Shown: piece after piece, positions 6,329 through 15,040 of the stretch
Layout of the letters: each line of letters starts with the position of its first letter
Position numbering within the stretch: position 1 is the stretch's first letter
From: Archangium violaceum Cb vi76
GTDB lineage: Bacteria > Myxococcota > Myxococcia > Myxococcales > Myxococcaceae
Direction: 5' to 3'
Assembly: GCF_000733295.1 (NCBI RefSeq)
Contig: NZ_JPMI01000132.1
Span: forward strand, 1 to 34,382
Length of the DNA stretch: 34,382 bases
The notes under the pieces: generated by a model
What the model saw: the letters and a program-made list of their open reading frames with translations, nothing else
Told to the model about the DNA's origin: nothing
Databases searched by the model: none
Position numbers and translations under genes: made by a program

Positions 6329-8833
6329 ATGACCCCCGCCTCCCCCATCGCTCAGCTCCTCGAGGAGCTCGACGCCGGGCGCATCGAAGCGCGCGCGGAC
6401 GCCGTGCTGGCCGAGCCCCTCCACTGGTTCCCGGTGCGGCATCACTCGCCCGCGGTCGCCCGCCACGTCGCCGAGAGCATCCGGGCGCGGCGGCCGTCGA
6501 TCGTCTTCATCGAGGCTCCCTCGGACGCCTCGGAGCTGGTGCCGCACATCGTCGACAAGAAGACGAAGCCGCCGATCGCGCTGTTCTCCTCATACCGCGA
6601 CGACGACAACGCGCTCGGGCTCGCGGGCATCGAGAGCCCGGCGCCCGACGTGCCCTTCAAGGTGTCCGTCTATTATCCGCTGCTCTCGTACTCACCCGAG
6701 TACGTGGCCATGCGCGAGGCGGCGGCGCTCGGGGCGCGCGTGGTGTTCATCGACCTGCCCTTCCGCGCCCGGGTGAAGAGCGCCGCCGAGCGAGGACTCC
6801 AGGGGACGCCAGGGGAGACCGGCGCGCCCGGTGAAGAGGGGGAGCCGCCCCAGGATGACGCGCATCACGTGGCCGAGCACCACGAGAGCCAGCCCGGCTG
6901 GGAACACCTCGCGGTGGAGAGCTCCTTCTACCAGAAGCTCGCGGACGCGGCGGGGTACCGCTCCTTCGACGAGTGCTGGGATGCGCTCTTCGACGTGTCC
7001 CTGCGCCACGCGGACACGGAGAGCTTCCGGCGCGACCTGGCCTATTTCTGCGCCGCGGTGCGCGCCACCACCCGCCGCGAGCGGATGGAGCTCGACGGCA
7101 CGCTCCTGCGCGAAGCGCACATGTGGAGCACCATCACGCGCACCCTCGCCGAGACCCGGACGCCGCCCGAGAAGGCCATGGTGGTGTGCGGAGGGTTCCA
7201 CATCTTCCTCGAGAAGCGCATGGAGCCTGACCGGGCCCTTCCGCCGGGCACCGTGTACAACTCCCTGGCGCCGTATTCGTACCTTCGGACGAGCTCCGAC
7301 ACCGGCTATGGGGCCGGCAATCGCGCGCCCCTCTACTACGAGCGCCTCTTCCAGTACTCCGAGTCCGACCCCGCGAACGCGCCCGTCGCCGCGATGGTGG
7401 ATCACGTGGTCAGCGTGCTGGCGCGCGGCCGGCGTGACGGAGAGCTCCTGTCCCCGGCGGACGCCATCTCTGTGACGCAGCATGCGCGCATGCTCGCGAG
7501 CCTGCGCAACCGCTCCGCGCCCATCCTCGACGACGTGCGTGACGCGCTGATCTCCTGTTGTTGCAAGGGCTCGCCGCAGGAGGAGGGCAGGTACCTCCTG
7601 GGCGCGATGAAGGCGATCGAGACCGGCACGGCCGTGGGCCGCGTCACCCCCGCGCTCGGCAAGCTCCCGCTCCTGTATGACTTCTACAAGGCGCTCGACG
7701 AGCTCGACCTCGGCGAGTACGTCGCCCAGGACAGGAAGGCCAAGGTCGTCCTCAAGCTGCAACAGGCGGAGGACGAGCGGCGGTCGATCTTCTTCCACCG
7801 GCTCGCGCAGGTAGGCATTCCCTTCGCCAGACAGTTGGCCGTCGACAAGGCGGGCACCCTGTTCACCGAGGAGTGGGAGGTCTCGTGGGCCCCCAAGGTC
7901 GAGGCCGCGCTCATCGAGGAGAGCATCCACGGTGACAGCGTGGAGTCCGCGGCGCTCGCGAAACTCGACGAGGAGCTGGCGCAGGAGGCGGGCTCGGCCG
8001 GCGCCGTCGCGGAGCGCCTGCTGCGCGCCGTGAACATGGATCTCCCCGGGATGGTGCTGCGCCTGCAGGCGTCGGCTGGCGGGGCGATCGACGCGGACTC
8101 ACGCCTCGCTTCGCTCGGAAAGGCATTGACGCACCTGGTGGTGCTGGAGCGTCAGGCCGCCCGGCGCCGCCTGAACAAGGACCTCCTCGGCGGCCTCATC
8201 CAGCGGTGCTTCGGCCGAGCGTGCTTCGCCATGCCGAACGCGGCCAATGTCCCGCCCGAGGAGTTCGACGAGGTGGTGGCCGGGGTGAAGAGCCTCGCGG
8301 AGGTGCTCATCGGCGAGAAGGGCGCGGACCTGGATCGCGACCTGTTCATCGAGAACGCGCGCACCACGCTCGCTGATTCGAAGAGCCAGCGCCTGCGCGG
8401 TGCGCTCTCCGGCGTCCTGACGGAGATCCGCGCTCAATCGCCCGAGGACCTCGCCGCCGACGTGGCGCGCTTCGCGAGGGCCCTGCCCGAGGAGATGGTC
8501 CAGTGCGGGGACTACCTGAGCGGCGTCATGGAGACCAGCAGGACGGCGTTGATGCTCGGCGCCGATGGCATCGTCCATGCCATCGACGAGCTCCTGCGTG
8601 TGGCCAGCTGGGACCAGTTCCTCATGCTGCTCCCGCGCACGCGCGGCGCCTTCGAGGCCGTGCACGAGCGCGCCCGCATCTCGCTCGGGGACCGGGTGGC
8701 CGTGATGTATGGCCTCCAGGATGACGACGCGGCGGCGGTGACGAAGCTGGAGACGAGTGTCGGCGCCGCGGTGAAGCTCTCCGAGCTCGACGCGCGGGTG
8801 GGGGAGATCATGAAGGAGTGGGACTTCGCATGA
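6329..8833 (+). CDS. DUF5682 family protein (YehM-like, 834 aa)
   Basis: Large cytosolic protein recognised as DUF5682 by HWFPVRHHSPA (residues 32-42), IVFIEAPSDA (58-67) and MVVCGGFHIFLE (284-295), and by its position between a MoxR ATPase and a VWA gene. These three motifs plus the RxxxM (R261/M265) recall the spaced His/Glu/Arg/His pattern of the EreA/ChaN/TraB-type superfamily. A hydrolase-like or metal-binding N-terminal domain is therefore possible (inference). The C-terminal two thirds are helical. Residues 156-173 are six perfect Gly-X-Y triplets, followed by an acidic, His-rich linker, an odd insertion. The start is 3 bases after the ATPase stop; its own stop overlaps the next ATG. 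It may be the effector or substrate adaptor of the ATPase/VWA pair. Confidence 0.9.
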   Translation: MTPASPIAQLLEELDAGRIEARADAVLAEPLHWFPVRHHSPAVARHVAESIRARRPSIVFIEAPSDASELVPHIVDKKTKPPIALFSSYRDDDNALGLAGIESPAPDVPFKVSVYYPLLSYSPEYVAMREAAALGARVVFIDLPFRARVKSAAERGLQGTPGETGAPGEEGEPPQDDAHHVAEHHESQPGWEHLAVESSFYQKLADAAGYRSFDECWDALFDVSLRHADTESFRRDLAYFCAAVRATTRRERMELDGTLLREAHMWSTITRTLAETRTPPEKAMVVCGGFHIFLEKRMEPDRALPPGTVYNSLAPYSYLRTSSDTGYGAGNRAPLYYERLFQYSESDPANAPVAAMVDHVVSVLARGRRDGELLSPADAISVTQHARMLASLRNRSAPILDDVRDALISCCCKGSPQEEGRYLLGAMKAIETGTAVGRVTPALGKLPLLYDFYKALDELDLGEYVAQDRKAKVVLKLQQAEDERRSIFFHRLAQVGIPFARQLAVDKAGTLFTEEWEVSWAPKVEAALIEESIHGDSVESAALAKLDEELAQEAGSAGAVAERLLRAVNMDLPGMVLRLQASAGGAIDADSRLASLGKALTHLVVLERQAARRRLNKDLLGGLIQRCFGRACFAMPNAANVPPEEFDEVVAGVKSLAEVLIGEKGADLDRDLFIENARTTLADSKSQRLRGALSGVLTEIRAQSPEDLAADVARFARALPEEMVQCGDYLSGVMETSRTALMLGADGIVHAIDELLRVASWDQFLMLLPRTRGAFEAVHERARISLGDRVAVMYGLQDDDAAAVTKLETSVGAAVKLSELDARVGEIMKEWDFA

Positions 8834-9981
8834 GCACGCCGCCCAAGCCCGCCAGGCGGTCGCTGAAAGACCTGACCGACCAGGAGCGCGGGCAGCTCAA
8901 TCGCTGGAGGCTCGTGCTCGGCAAGAGCGCAGAGCAGAGCGGCCTGCACCTCTCGCCCGGTGTGGGCGACGGGGACTGCGAGGGCGCGGAGGCGGCGCTC
9001 GACTTCCTCTTCGACGAGCGTGGCGGCGGCTCGAGCGGCTCGAACCTCACGGTCCCCCGGTGGATCGACTCGGTGAACGAGCTCTTTCCCCGGCAGGCCA
9101 AGGAGGTGCTGGAGCGCGAGCTCGTCCAGCGCAAGGGCATCCACAAGTTGCTGGAGCAGCCCGAGCTGCTGGAGCGGATAGAGCCCAACGTGGAGCTCGT
9201 GAAGACGCTCCTGACGCACAAGGATCTGCTGACGCCGAAGACCCGGGTGCTCGCGCGCAAGGTCATCGACAAGGTCGTCAACGAGCTCAAGAAGAAGCTC
9301 GAGGTGCGGGTGGAGCAGGCCATCACGGGGGCCATCCGCAAGGACAAGCACTCTCCGAGGCGGGTGTTCAAGAACCTGGACCTCCGGACGACGCTGCGGC
9401 GCAACCTCAAGAACTGGAACGGCGAGCGGCAGAAGCTGTTGATCGACCGGATCTGGTTCCATGCGGCCGAGAGGAACAAGCGGCCCTGGCACGTCATCGT
9501 GTGCGTGGATCAATCCGGCTCGATGCTGGAGTCGGCGATCTTCTCGGCGGTGATGGCGTCGATCTTCGCGGAGCTGCCCGGGGTGAAGACGTCGCTGGTG
9601 CTCTTCGACACGCAGATCGTGGACCTCAGCGACAAGGTCGGAGAGCCGGTGGACGTCCTGCTGAGCGTGCAGCTGGGAGGTGGCACCGACATCACCCGGG
9701 CCCTGGAATACTGCTCGGGGCTGGTGCGCGAGCCCGCGCGCACCATCACCGTGCTCATCACCGACTTCTACGAAGGCCGCTCCGAGGAGGATCTCGTGCG
9801 CGTGGTGCGGCGGCTGGTGGACGCGAACGTGCGCATGGTGGGGCTCGGGGCGCTCGGGTATGACGCGCAGCCCCAATACAACCGGAGCACGGCGGGCCGG
9901 CTGCGCAAGGAAGGGATGGACATCCTGGTGTGCACGCCGGAGAAGCTCGCCGAGGCGATGGGGAAGATCATCACCGGGTGA
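8830..9981 (+). CDS. VWA domain protein with intact MIDAS (YehP-like, 383 aa)
   Basis: The C-terminal von Willebrand A domain (about 220-383) carries a complete metal-ion adhesion site: DQSGS (D227, S229, S231), T286 in GGGTDIT, and D312 in ITDFYEG. The N-terminal 200 residues are charged and helical, probably the contact region for the ATPase. VWA partners of MoxR ATPases typically bind substrate or recruit a target through the metal site. The ATG overlaps the DUF5682 stop by four bases (ATGA), indicating translational coupling, and AAGGAG lies 11 bases upstream. The 3' end overlaps the convergent arginase-family gene by 11 bases, so the operon ends here. Confidence 0.94.
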   Translation: MSTPPKPARRSLKDLTDQERGQLNRWRLVLGKSAEQSGLHLSPGVGDGDCEGAEAALDFLFDERGGGSSGSNLTVPRWIDSVNELFPRQAKEVLERELVQRKGIHKLLEQPELLERIEPNVELVKTLLTHKDLLTPKTRVLARKVIDKVVNELKKKLEVRVEQAITGAIRKDKHSPRRVFKNLDLRTTLRRNLKNWNGERQKLLIDRIWFHAAERNKRPWHVIVCVDQSGSMLESAIFSAVMASIFAELPGVKTSLVLFDTQIVDLSDKVGEPVDVLLSVQLGGGTDITRALEYCSGLVREPARTITVLITDFYEGRSEEDLVRVVRRLVDANVRMVGLGALGYDAQPQYNRSTAGRLRKEGMDILVCTPEKLAEAMGKIITG

Positions 9982-10861
9982 GGCGGGCGAATTCCTTCAC
10001 CAGCCGCGCGGTGGCCAGGGCGGTGAGCTTGAGCGGGTCGAACTCGGGGATGAACTCGGAGACGTCCATGCCCACCAGCTCGTAGCGGCTGGCGAGCGCG
10101 CGCAGCACCACCAGCACCTCACGCAGGGTGGGGCCGCCGGGGTAGGGCGCCTCGACGGCGGGCACCTCATGCGGGGCGAGCGCGTCCAGGTCCACCGACA
10201 GGTAGACGCGCTTCACGGGGCCGAGCTGCGCCACGAGCGACTCCACCACGGCGGGCAGCCCCCGCTCGCAGAAGTCCAGGGCGGGGATGATGCCGGGGCG
10301 CCAGTGCCACAGTCCCTCGCGCTCGCGGAGGTTGACCTGGCGCAGGGCCAGCAGGCTCGTGCGCTCCGGGCGGATGTGCGGGAGCCGCCAGGCGTGGTGG
10401 AGGATGGAGCCGAAGGAGAGCGCCTCCTCCTGGGTGCAGTCGGGGTGGGCGTCCAGGTAGACGACGCCGCAGTCCTCATGGACGGCGCTGATGGCGGACA
10501 GGGCCGCGTACTTGATGAGGTGATCTCCTCCCAGGCACACCGGCCGCTGGCCCCGGCGCAGCAGGCCGAGGAAGCGCTCGCGCACGGCGGCCACCTGCGC
10601 CTCCACGGAGAGCCCCTCGAGGGGGAGGTTGCCCGCGTCGAAGAGGGAGGCGCCGTCCTCGAGCTGCTCGGTGAGGGCGGGGGACTCGTTGTCGGCGGCG
10701 CGCACGAAGTCGGCGGTGAAGAGGGAGCGGGACTCGCCCGCCTCGCCGGCCTTGCCCCGGGCGCTCTCGGAGAAGCCGGCGCCCCGGGTGTTGGACCCGA
10801 AGAGTACGGTGCGGGCCTCGCGCTCCGTGGGCGCGGTGGCGAACTGGAGGTGGTGGTTCAT
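9971..10861 (-). CDS. Arginase/agmatinase family hydrolase (296 aa)
   Basis: Ureohydrolase-fold enzyme, expected to use two Mn ions to hydrolyse a guanidino or formimino group; the substrate cannot be told from sequence. All six usual metal ligands are present: H114 in CLGGDH, D137/H139/D141 in DAHPD, and D224/D226 in SVDLDA. A SEFIPEFDP segment (268-276) matches the family's late Glu/Asp region. One oddity: the usual DxDxxDP reads DLDALAP, so the third Asp, which is not a metal ligand, is lost. The start at 10861 shares a CATG with the divergent M28 gene, and no ribosome-binding site is seen for it. It is convergent with the VWA gene and not obviously linked to that system. Confidence 0.88.
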   Translation of the reverse strand: MNHHLQFATAPTEREARTVLFGSNTRGAGFSESARGKAGEAGESRSLFTADFVRAADNESPALTEQLEDGASLFDAGNLPLEGLSVEAQVAAVRERFLGLLRRGQRPVCLGGDHLIKYAALSAISAVHEDCGVVYLDAHPDCTQEEALSFGSILHHAWRLPHIRPERTSLLALRQVNLREREGLWHWRPGIIPALDFCERGLPAVVESLVAQLGPVKRVYLSVDLDALAPHEVPAVEAPYPGGPTLREVLVVLRALASRYELVGMDVSEFIPEFDPLKLTALATARLVKEFARLTR

Positions 10862-13160
10862 GGCGGAGGTGGAGCTGGAAGCGGTGGGCACGAATCCTCG
10901 CGCACCCCTCCGACACCCGGAGGCCGGGGTGTGGGGCCTGTGGGCGGTGCTGGTGGTGGGGATGCTGGGAGCGGTGTGGCGCTCGGAGCGTCCGCCGGAG
11001 CCCCTGGGGGCGGAGGTGCCCGCGGAGGCCTTCTCGGAGGCGAGGGCCTGGCCGGTGCTGCGCCACCTGGTGGACGAGGTGGGGCCGAGGGTGGCGGGCA
11101 CGCCGGGACAGGCGCGCGCGGCGGAGTACCTCGTGGAGCGGCTGCGGGGGATTCCGGGCGTGGAGGTGGAGCTGCAACGCGCGGCGGGCGTCTGGGTGGA
11201 CGGGAACGAGGCGTGGGACTACCGGGCGGAGAACGTGGTGGCGAGGCTGCCGGGAACGGGGGACGGGGTGGTGTTGGTGTCGGCGCACCATGACTCCGCG
11301 GAGGAGGAGCCGGGCGCGGGAGACAACGCGCTGGCGGTGGCGGCGGCGGTGGAGGTGATGCGGGCGCTGGCGGCGGGGCCTCGGCTGGAGCGCACGGTGG
11401 TGCTGGGCCTCAACGGCGCCGAGGAGGCGGGACTGGTGGGCGCGGCGGGCCTGCTGGGGCATCCCTGGTTGGCGCGGGTGGAGGCGTTCATCAACCTGGA
11501 CGCGGCGGGCTCGCGGGGCAGGTCGCTGCTGTTCCAGTCCACGCCGTCGGCGCCGTGGCTGCTCGCGGCCTATGCGCGCTCGGTGCCGCACCCGTATGCG
11601 CTGGTGGTGGGGCAGGAGCTCTTCCAGACGGGCCTCATCCCATCGGTGACCGACTACCGCGTCTTCACGCGCGAGGGCCACTGGCCGGGGATGGACCTGG
11701 CGCTCTACCAGGATGGTTATGCCTACCACACGCCGCTGGATGGGCTGGCGCGGGTGGAGCCCGGGAGCCTGCGGCAGCTCGGGGAGAACGTGCTGGCACT
11801 GGTTCGCGAGCTGGCGCGAGGCCCTCGCCCGGAGGACGCGGGCGAGGCGTTGAGCACCTATTACGACGTCCTCGGGGTGGAGATGGTGGCGTATGGCCGG
11901 CGCACGGCCTGGGGGCTGGTGGTGCTGGGGGGGTGGTTCGCGCTGGGGGCGCTCGGCATGGCCTGGCGCCGCGGTGGGGTGAAGCCCGTGGCGGTGGCGC
12001 GAGCGCTGGGGGGACTGCTGGTGTGGGGACTGCTCGGGGTGCTGGTTCCGGTGGGGGCGGCGTTGCTGCTCGGCTTCGTGCTGGAGAGGCCGCACGGGTG
12101 GTACGCGGCCCCGTGGCTGGCGGGGGGCGCCTTCGGAGCGCTCGCGCTGGCCGGAGTGCTGTGGGGATGCGCGCTGGTGCCGGGAGAGCGGGCGGTGCTG
12201 GCTCGAGGCACGGCGGCACTGGTGCTGGCGTGGGGAGTGGGCGCGGCGCTCACGGTGGCGGGGCTCGGGGTGGCCTATCTGTTCCCCTGGTGGACGCTGC
12301 CGGGGGCGGTGCTCCTGGGCGTGGCGAGCCTTCGCGAGCGGCTGGCCGGGCCCGTGCTGTTGGTGGCGAGCGTCCCAGGGTGGGTGCTCACCGTGGAGCT
12401 CGTGTGGAGGCTGCTGGCGATGTTCATCCCGGTGACGGGCCGCCTGGGGGTGGGCCTTCCGCTGGATGGGGCGGTGGCGTTGCTGGTGGCGTTGGCGGTG
12501 GTACCGGGGGCGCTGGGGCTCGGCGTGGTGCTCGGGGGAGGAGGACGTCCGGGCCGGACGGCGGGAGCCGTGGCGCTGCTGGGCCTGGTGGGGTGTGGGG
12601 CGCTCGCCGGGGTGCGCCCGTCCAATGAGGAGCGGCCTCGGAGGCTGTTGCTGACTCACATGGAGGAGCAGGGGGCTCCGGCACGGCTGGAGGTGGCGGC
12701 GGAGGATGGACTGCCCCTGGGCGGGCTGCTCGAGGGCCGTGGCGCGGAGGTTCGGGAGACGGGGGAGGCGTGGCTCGCGGCGGAGCCATCGGGGTCGGGG
12801 CCGTTGCCCGTCACCGTGAAGCAGGAGGGGGTGACGGAGGGAGGCCGTGCCGTCACGTTGAGCTGGAGGGGCGAGCCGGGAGCCCAGCTCGTCGTGCGCT
12901 TGCCCCGGGAGGCGGTGGCGGGCTGGTCGCTGCCGACGGAGCTCCCCGAGGGTCCCGAGCTCGTCCTGCGGGTGGTGGTGCCGCCCGCCGGGGAGTGGTC
13001 CGCGCGCTTCGTGCTGCGGGGTAAGGCCCCGGTGCCCGTGAGTCTCAAGGAGTGGCGCGCGGGCTACGTCACGAGGGACATCGAGGCACTGAGGCGCGAG
13101 CTACCGGACTGGGTGGTGGTGGAGCCGGAAGCCTGCCGCGCGGTGAGCCTCTCCTGGTGA
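10860..13160 (+). CDS. M28 family metallopeptidase with multi-pass membrane domain (766 aa)
   Basis: Zinc aminopeptidase-type enzyme anchored in the cytoplasmic membrane. A membrane helix (about 24-40) precedes an M28 catalytic domain (about 60-320) with a full ligand set: H143 and D145 (SAHHDS), D155 (GAGDN), E188/E189 (NGAEE), D214 (NLDAAG) and H290 (AYHTPLD). From about 349 to 590 there are several hydrophobic helices, then a soluble beta-like C-terminal domain rich in Val and Glu. The layout resembles the Ermp1/PF04389 group of membrane M28 peptidases. The catalytic domain is probably extracytoplasmic. A GGAGG site 9 bases upstream supports the ATG at 10860, although that codon overlaps the start of the divergent gene. 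Confidence 0.9.
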   Translation: MAEVELEAVGTNPRAPLRHPEAGVWGLWAVLVVGMLGAVWRSERPPEPLGAEVPAEAFSEARAWPVLRHLVDEVGPRVAGTPGQARAAEYLVERLRGIPGVEVELQRAAGVWVDGNEAWDYRAENVVARLPGTGDGVVLVSAHHDSAEEEPGAGDNALAVAAAVEVMRALAAGPRLERTVVLGLNGAEEAGLVGAAGLLGHPWLARVEAFINLDAAGSRGRSLLFQSTPSAPWLLAAYARSVPHPYALVVGQELFQTGLIPSVTDYRVFTREGHWPGMDLALYQDGYAYHTPLDGLARVEPGSLRQLGENVLALVRELARGPRPEDAGEALSTYYDVLGVEMVAYGRRTAWGLVVLGGWFALGALGMAWRRGGVKPVAVARALGGLLVWGLLGVLVPVGAALLLGFVLERPHGWYAAPWLAGGAFGALALAGVLWGCALVPGERAVLARGTAALVLAWGVGAALTVAGLGVAYLFPWWTLPGAVLLGVASLRERLAGPVLLVASVPGWVLTVELVWRLLAMFIPVTGRLGVGLPLDGAVALLVALAVVPGALGLGVVLGGGGRPGRTAGAVALLGLVGCGALAGVRPSNEERPRRLLLTHMEEQGAPARLEVAAEDGLPLGGLLEGRGAEVRETGEAWLAAEPSGSGPLPVTVKQEGVTEGGRAVTLSWRGEPGAQLVVRLPREAVAGWSLPTELPEGPELVLRVVVPPAGEWSARFVLRGKAPVPVSLKEWRAGYVTRDIEALRRELPDWVVVEPEACRAVSLSW

Positions 13161-13195
13161 CGCTGCTCCTCGTGACGCGGGCCCGTGTCTACCGG

Positions 13196-15040
13196 CTACA
13201 CCGCCCCGCCCACCGAGTCGATGAACCCCTCGGAGGCCAGGGACTCCAGGCGCGTGAAGTAGGCCGAGCGGGCCTCGCCGTCCGTGTCGAACCACAGCCG
13301 CTGGTGGCGCTGCTCGCCCAGGCGCGGGCCCCACTCCACCGACACCAGCTTGCCGTCCAGCGACACCCGGTACACCTGCTCCTGGCCCGCATCGTCGCGC
13401 CGCACGTACGAGCGCGTCTCCGCGCGGATCTGCGCCCGTCCCTTCGGCGTCTGCCGCAGCGCCTCCTCCTGCGCCCTCTGCCGCGCGTAGGCCAGCCGCA
13501 ATGCAATCATGTGCTCGCACGGGCCCTCGCGCAGCCCCGAGCGCCGGTAGTGCGGGCAGCCGCAGCTCGCCTCGCGCACCCGGCCCTCCAGGTCCAACAT
13601 GAAGCTGGGGAAGAAGCTGCGCACCGCCTCGCGATCCACCACCTCGCCGCTCAGCCGCGTGCCCACGCCCACCACGTCGTGCACCTTGGTGAGCTTCACC
13701 TCTCCCGCTCCCGGGCCACCGTCGCCCAGCAGCCGGTGCGCCCGCTCCTCGCGCTCGTTGCCGTAGCGGATGACGGCCTCGTCCACCGGTGTCGAGAGCA
13801 GCTCGCGCGGCCGGTACGTCCCCTTGGCGATGTCATACAACACGCGCCCGCGCAGGCACTCGAGCTGCAACGCCCCGCGCACCGCGTCCTTCGGCGAGTC
13901 CGTCCCCGAGGCCAGGGCCTCGAAGCTCAGCGGGCCCTCCTTGCGCAGCCGGTTGCGCAGCTTCTCCGCGAGCCCGTCCGGCACCTCGCGAGGCATGAGC
14001 GCATCGAAGGCCGCCGCGCTGGACCAGCCGCTCTCCGTCCACCCGGTGAGCGCCAACGTCAGCGTCGCCGGGCCGAGCTCAATCACCCAGAACACCGGCA
14101 GGCCGGGCCCGAGCATCTGCACGCGCACGCCCTGCGCATGGGGCAACAGCCGCGCGAGCGCCGCCAGCCGCTGCCGTCCGAAGGTGCGCACCACCGCGGG
14201 CGTGCTGCCCTGGTACTTCGGCCCGTGGCACTCCAGCACCAGCTCCCACGGTTCGATCACGAGCCTCGGCTGCATGCCGGGGACGAGCTCGAAGCGCAGG
14301 GCGCGCGGGGCCTTCTTCGCCTTCCGGGTGCGCAGCGCGAAGAGCACGTTGTACAGGTCGATCGGCGCCAGCGTGCAGGTGCTCGCGGGCAGCGTGGCGG
14401 CGGACTGCACCTGGAGGAAGCCGCGCAACCACGCGTGCGGTACCTCCACGTTGCGCGGGGCACGGGACTCGGCACCGCGCGCGGGCAGCGCCACGTGGGC
14501 CTCCAGCGACACCGGTACGTAGGTGCGCAGCCGGTCCACCTTGGCGAGCAGATCCGCGGGCACGTCCAGGAAGGTGGAGCCGTGCGCGGCCTCGCGGCCC
14601 TCGAAGAGCGAGTTGTCGAAGGACAGGCGTGCATAGGCGCTCTCGTCGCGGGAGAACACCTCCAGCGACACCTGGTCCGGGTCCACGGTGAGGACGGGGT
14701 CCAGCACCGCGTCCGCCTTCTTCTCGCCCTCGAGCGACTGGTCCAGGAAGGCCTTCTGCGCCTCCCAGATTTGAGCGGTGGCGCGCTTGCCCTGCTTCAT
14801 CAGGTACGCGAGGTACGCGGTGCGATCCTTGCCCCGGTAGCGCAGGTCGCTGGCGAGGATGCCGAGCGTGGCGGCGAGCGCATCGCGGAAGAGGGCGGGC
14901 TCGCGCACCTTGCCGCGCACGCCCACGGTGCCGCGAGAGCCCTCCAGGGCCAGCTGGACGTGCGAGGCATTGGCGCCGGCGTCCACGTCACTCGTGGTGA
15001 CGTAGCGCAGCTCGACGGCGTGGTGGGTGGCGGTGCTCAC
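13196..15040 (-). CDS. SWIM zinc finger protein (614 aa)
   Basis: Canonical SWIM motif C493-G-C495-x12-C508-E-H510 (ASCGCPHYRR then GPCEHMIAL), a zinc fold used for DNA or protein binding. The N-terminal 400 residues are mixed alpha/beta without a recognised family; a region near 360-420 (EKLRNRLRKEGPLSFEALAS) may be a winged-helix-like segment (inference). The start is GTG at 15040: it overlaps the stop of the upstream WD40/HEAT gene (GTGA) and follows GGAAGGGAG, so the pair is translationally coupled. YehQ-type SWIM proteins accompany the MoxR/DUF5682/VWA genes in E. coli as I recall, so this two-gene unit is likely a second arm of the system at 2945-9981. It ends 35 bases from the convergent M28 stop. 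Confidence 0.9.
   Translation of the reverse strand: MSTATHHAVELRYVTTSDVDAGANASHVQLALEGSRGTVGVRGKVREPALFRDALAATLGILASDLRYRGKDRTAYLAYLMKQGKRATAQIWEAQKAFLDQSLEGEKKADAVLDPVLTVDPDQVSLEVFSRDESAYARLSFDNSLFEGREAAHGSTFLDVPADLLAKVDRLRTYVPVSLEAHVALPARGAESRAPRNVEVPHAWLRGFLQVQSAATLPASTCTLAPIDLYNVLFALRTRKAKKAPRALRFELVPGMQPRLVIEPWELVLECHGPKYQGSTPAVVRTFGRQRLAALARLLPHAQGVRVQMLGPGLPVFWVIELGPATLTLALTGWTESGWSSAAAFDALMPREVPDGLAEKLRNRLRKEGPLSFEALASGTDSPKDAVRGALQLECLRGRVLYDIAKGTYRPRELLSTPVDEAVIRYGNEREERAHRLLGDGGPGAGEVKLTKVHDVVGVGTRLSGEVVDREAVRSFFPSFMLDLEGRVREASCGCPHYRRSGLREGPCEHMIALRLAYARQRAQEEALRQTPKGRAQIRAETRSYVRRDDAGQEQVYRVSLDGKLVSVEWGPRLGEQRHQRLWFDTDGEARSAYFTRLESLASEGFIDSVGGAV

Noticed and set aside
3041-6547. 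A 1168-aa minus-strand open frame across the MoxR operon
   Set aside because: It runs antisense across four operon genes with recognisable motifs and has no domains or ribosome-binding site of its own.
9971-13160. Arginase-family and M28 peptidase genes as parts of the MoxR/VWA system
   Set aside because: They lie between the two blocks but have ordinary metabolic or peptidase motifs, are transcribed from their own shared start, and have no known link to such systems.
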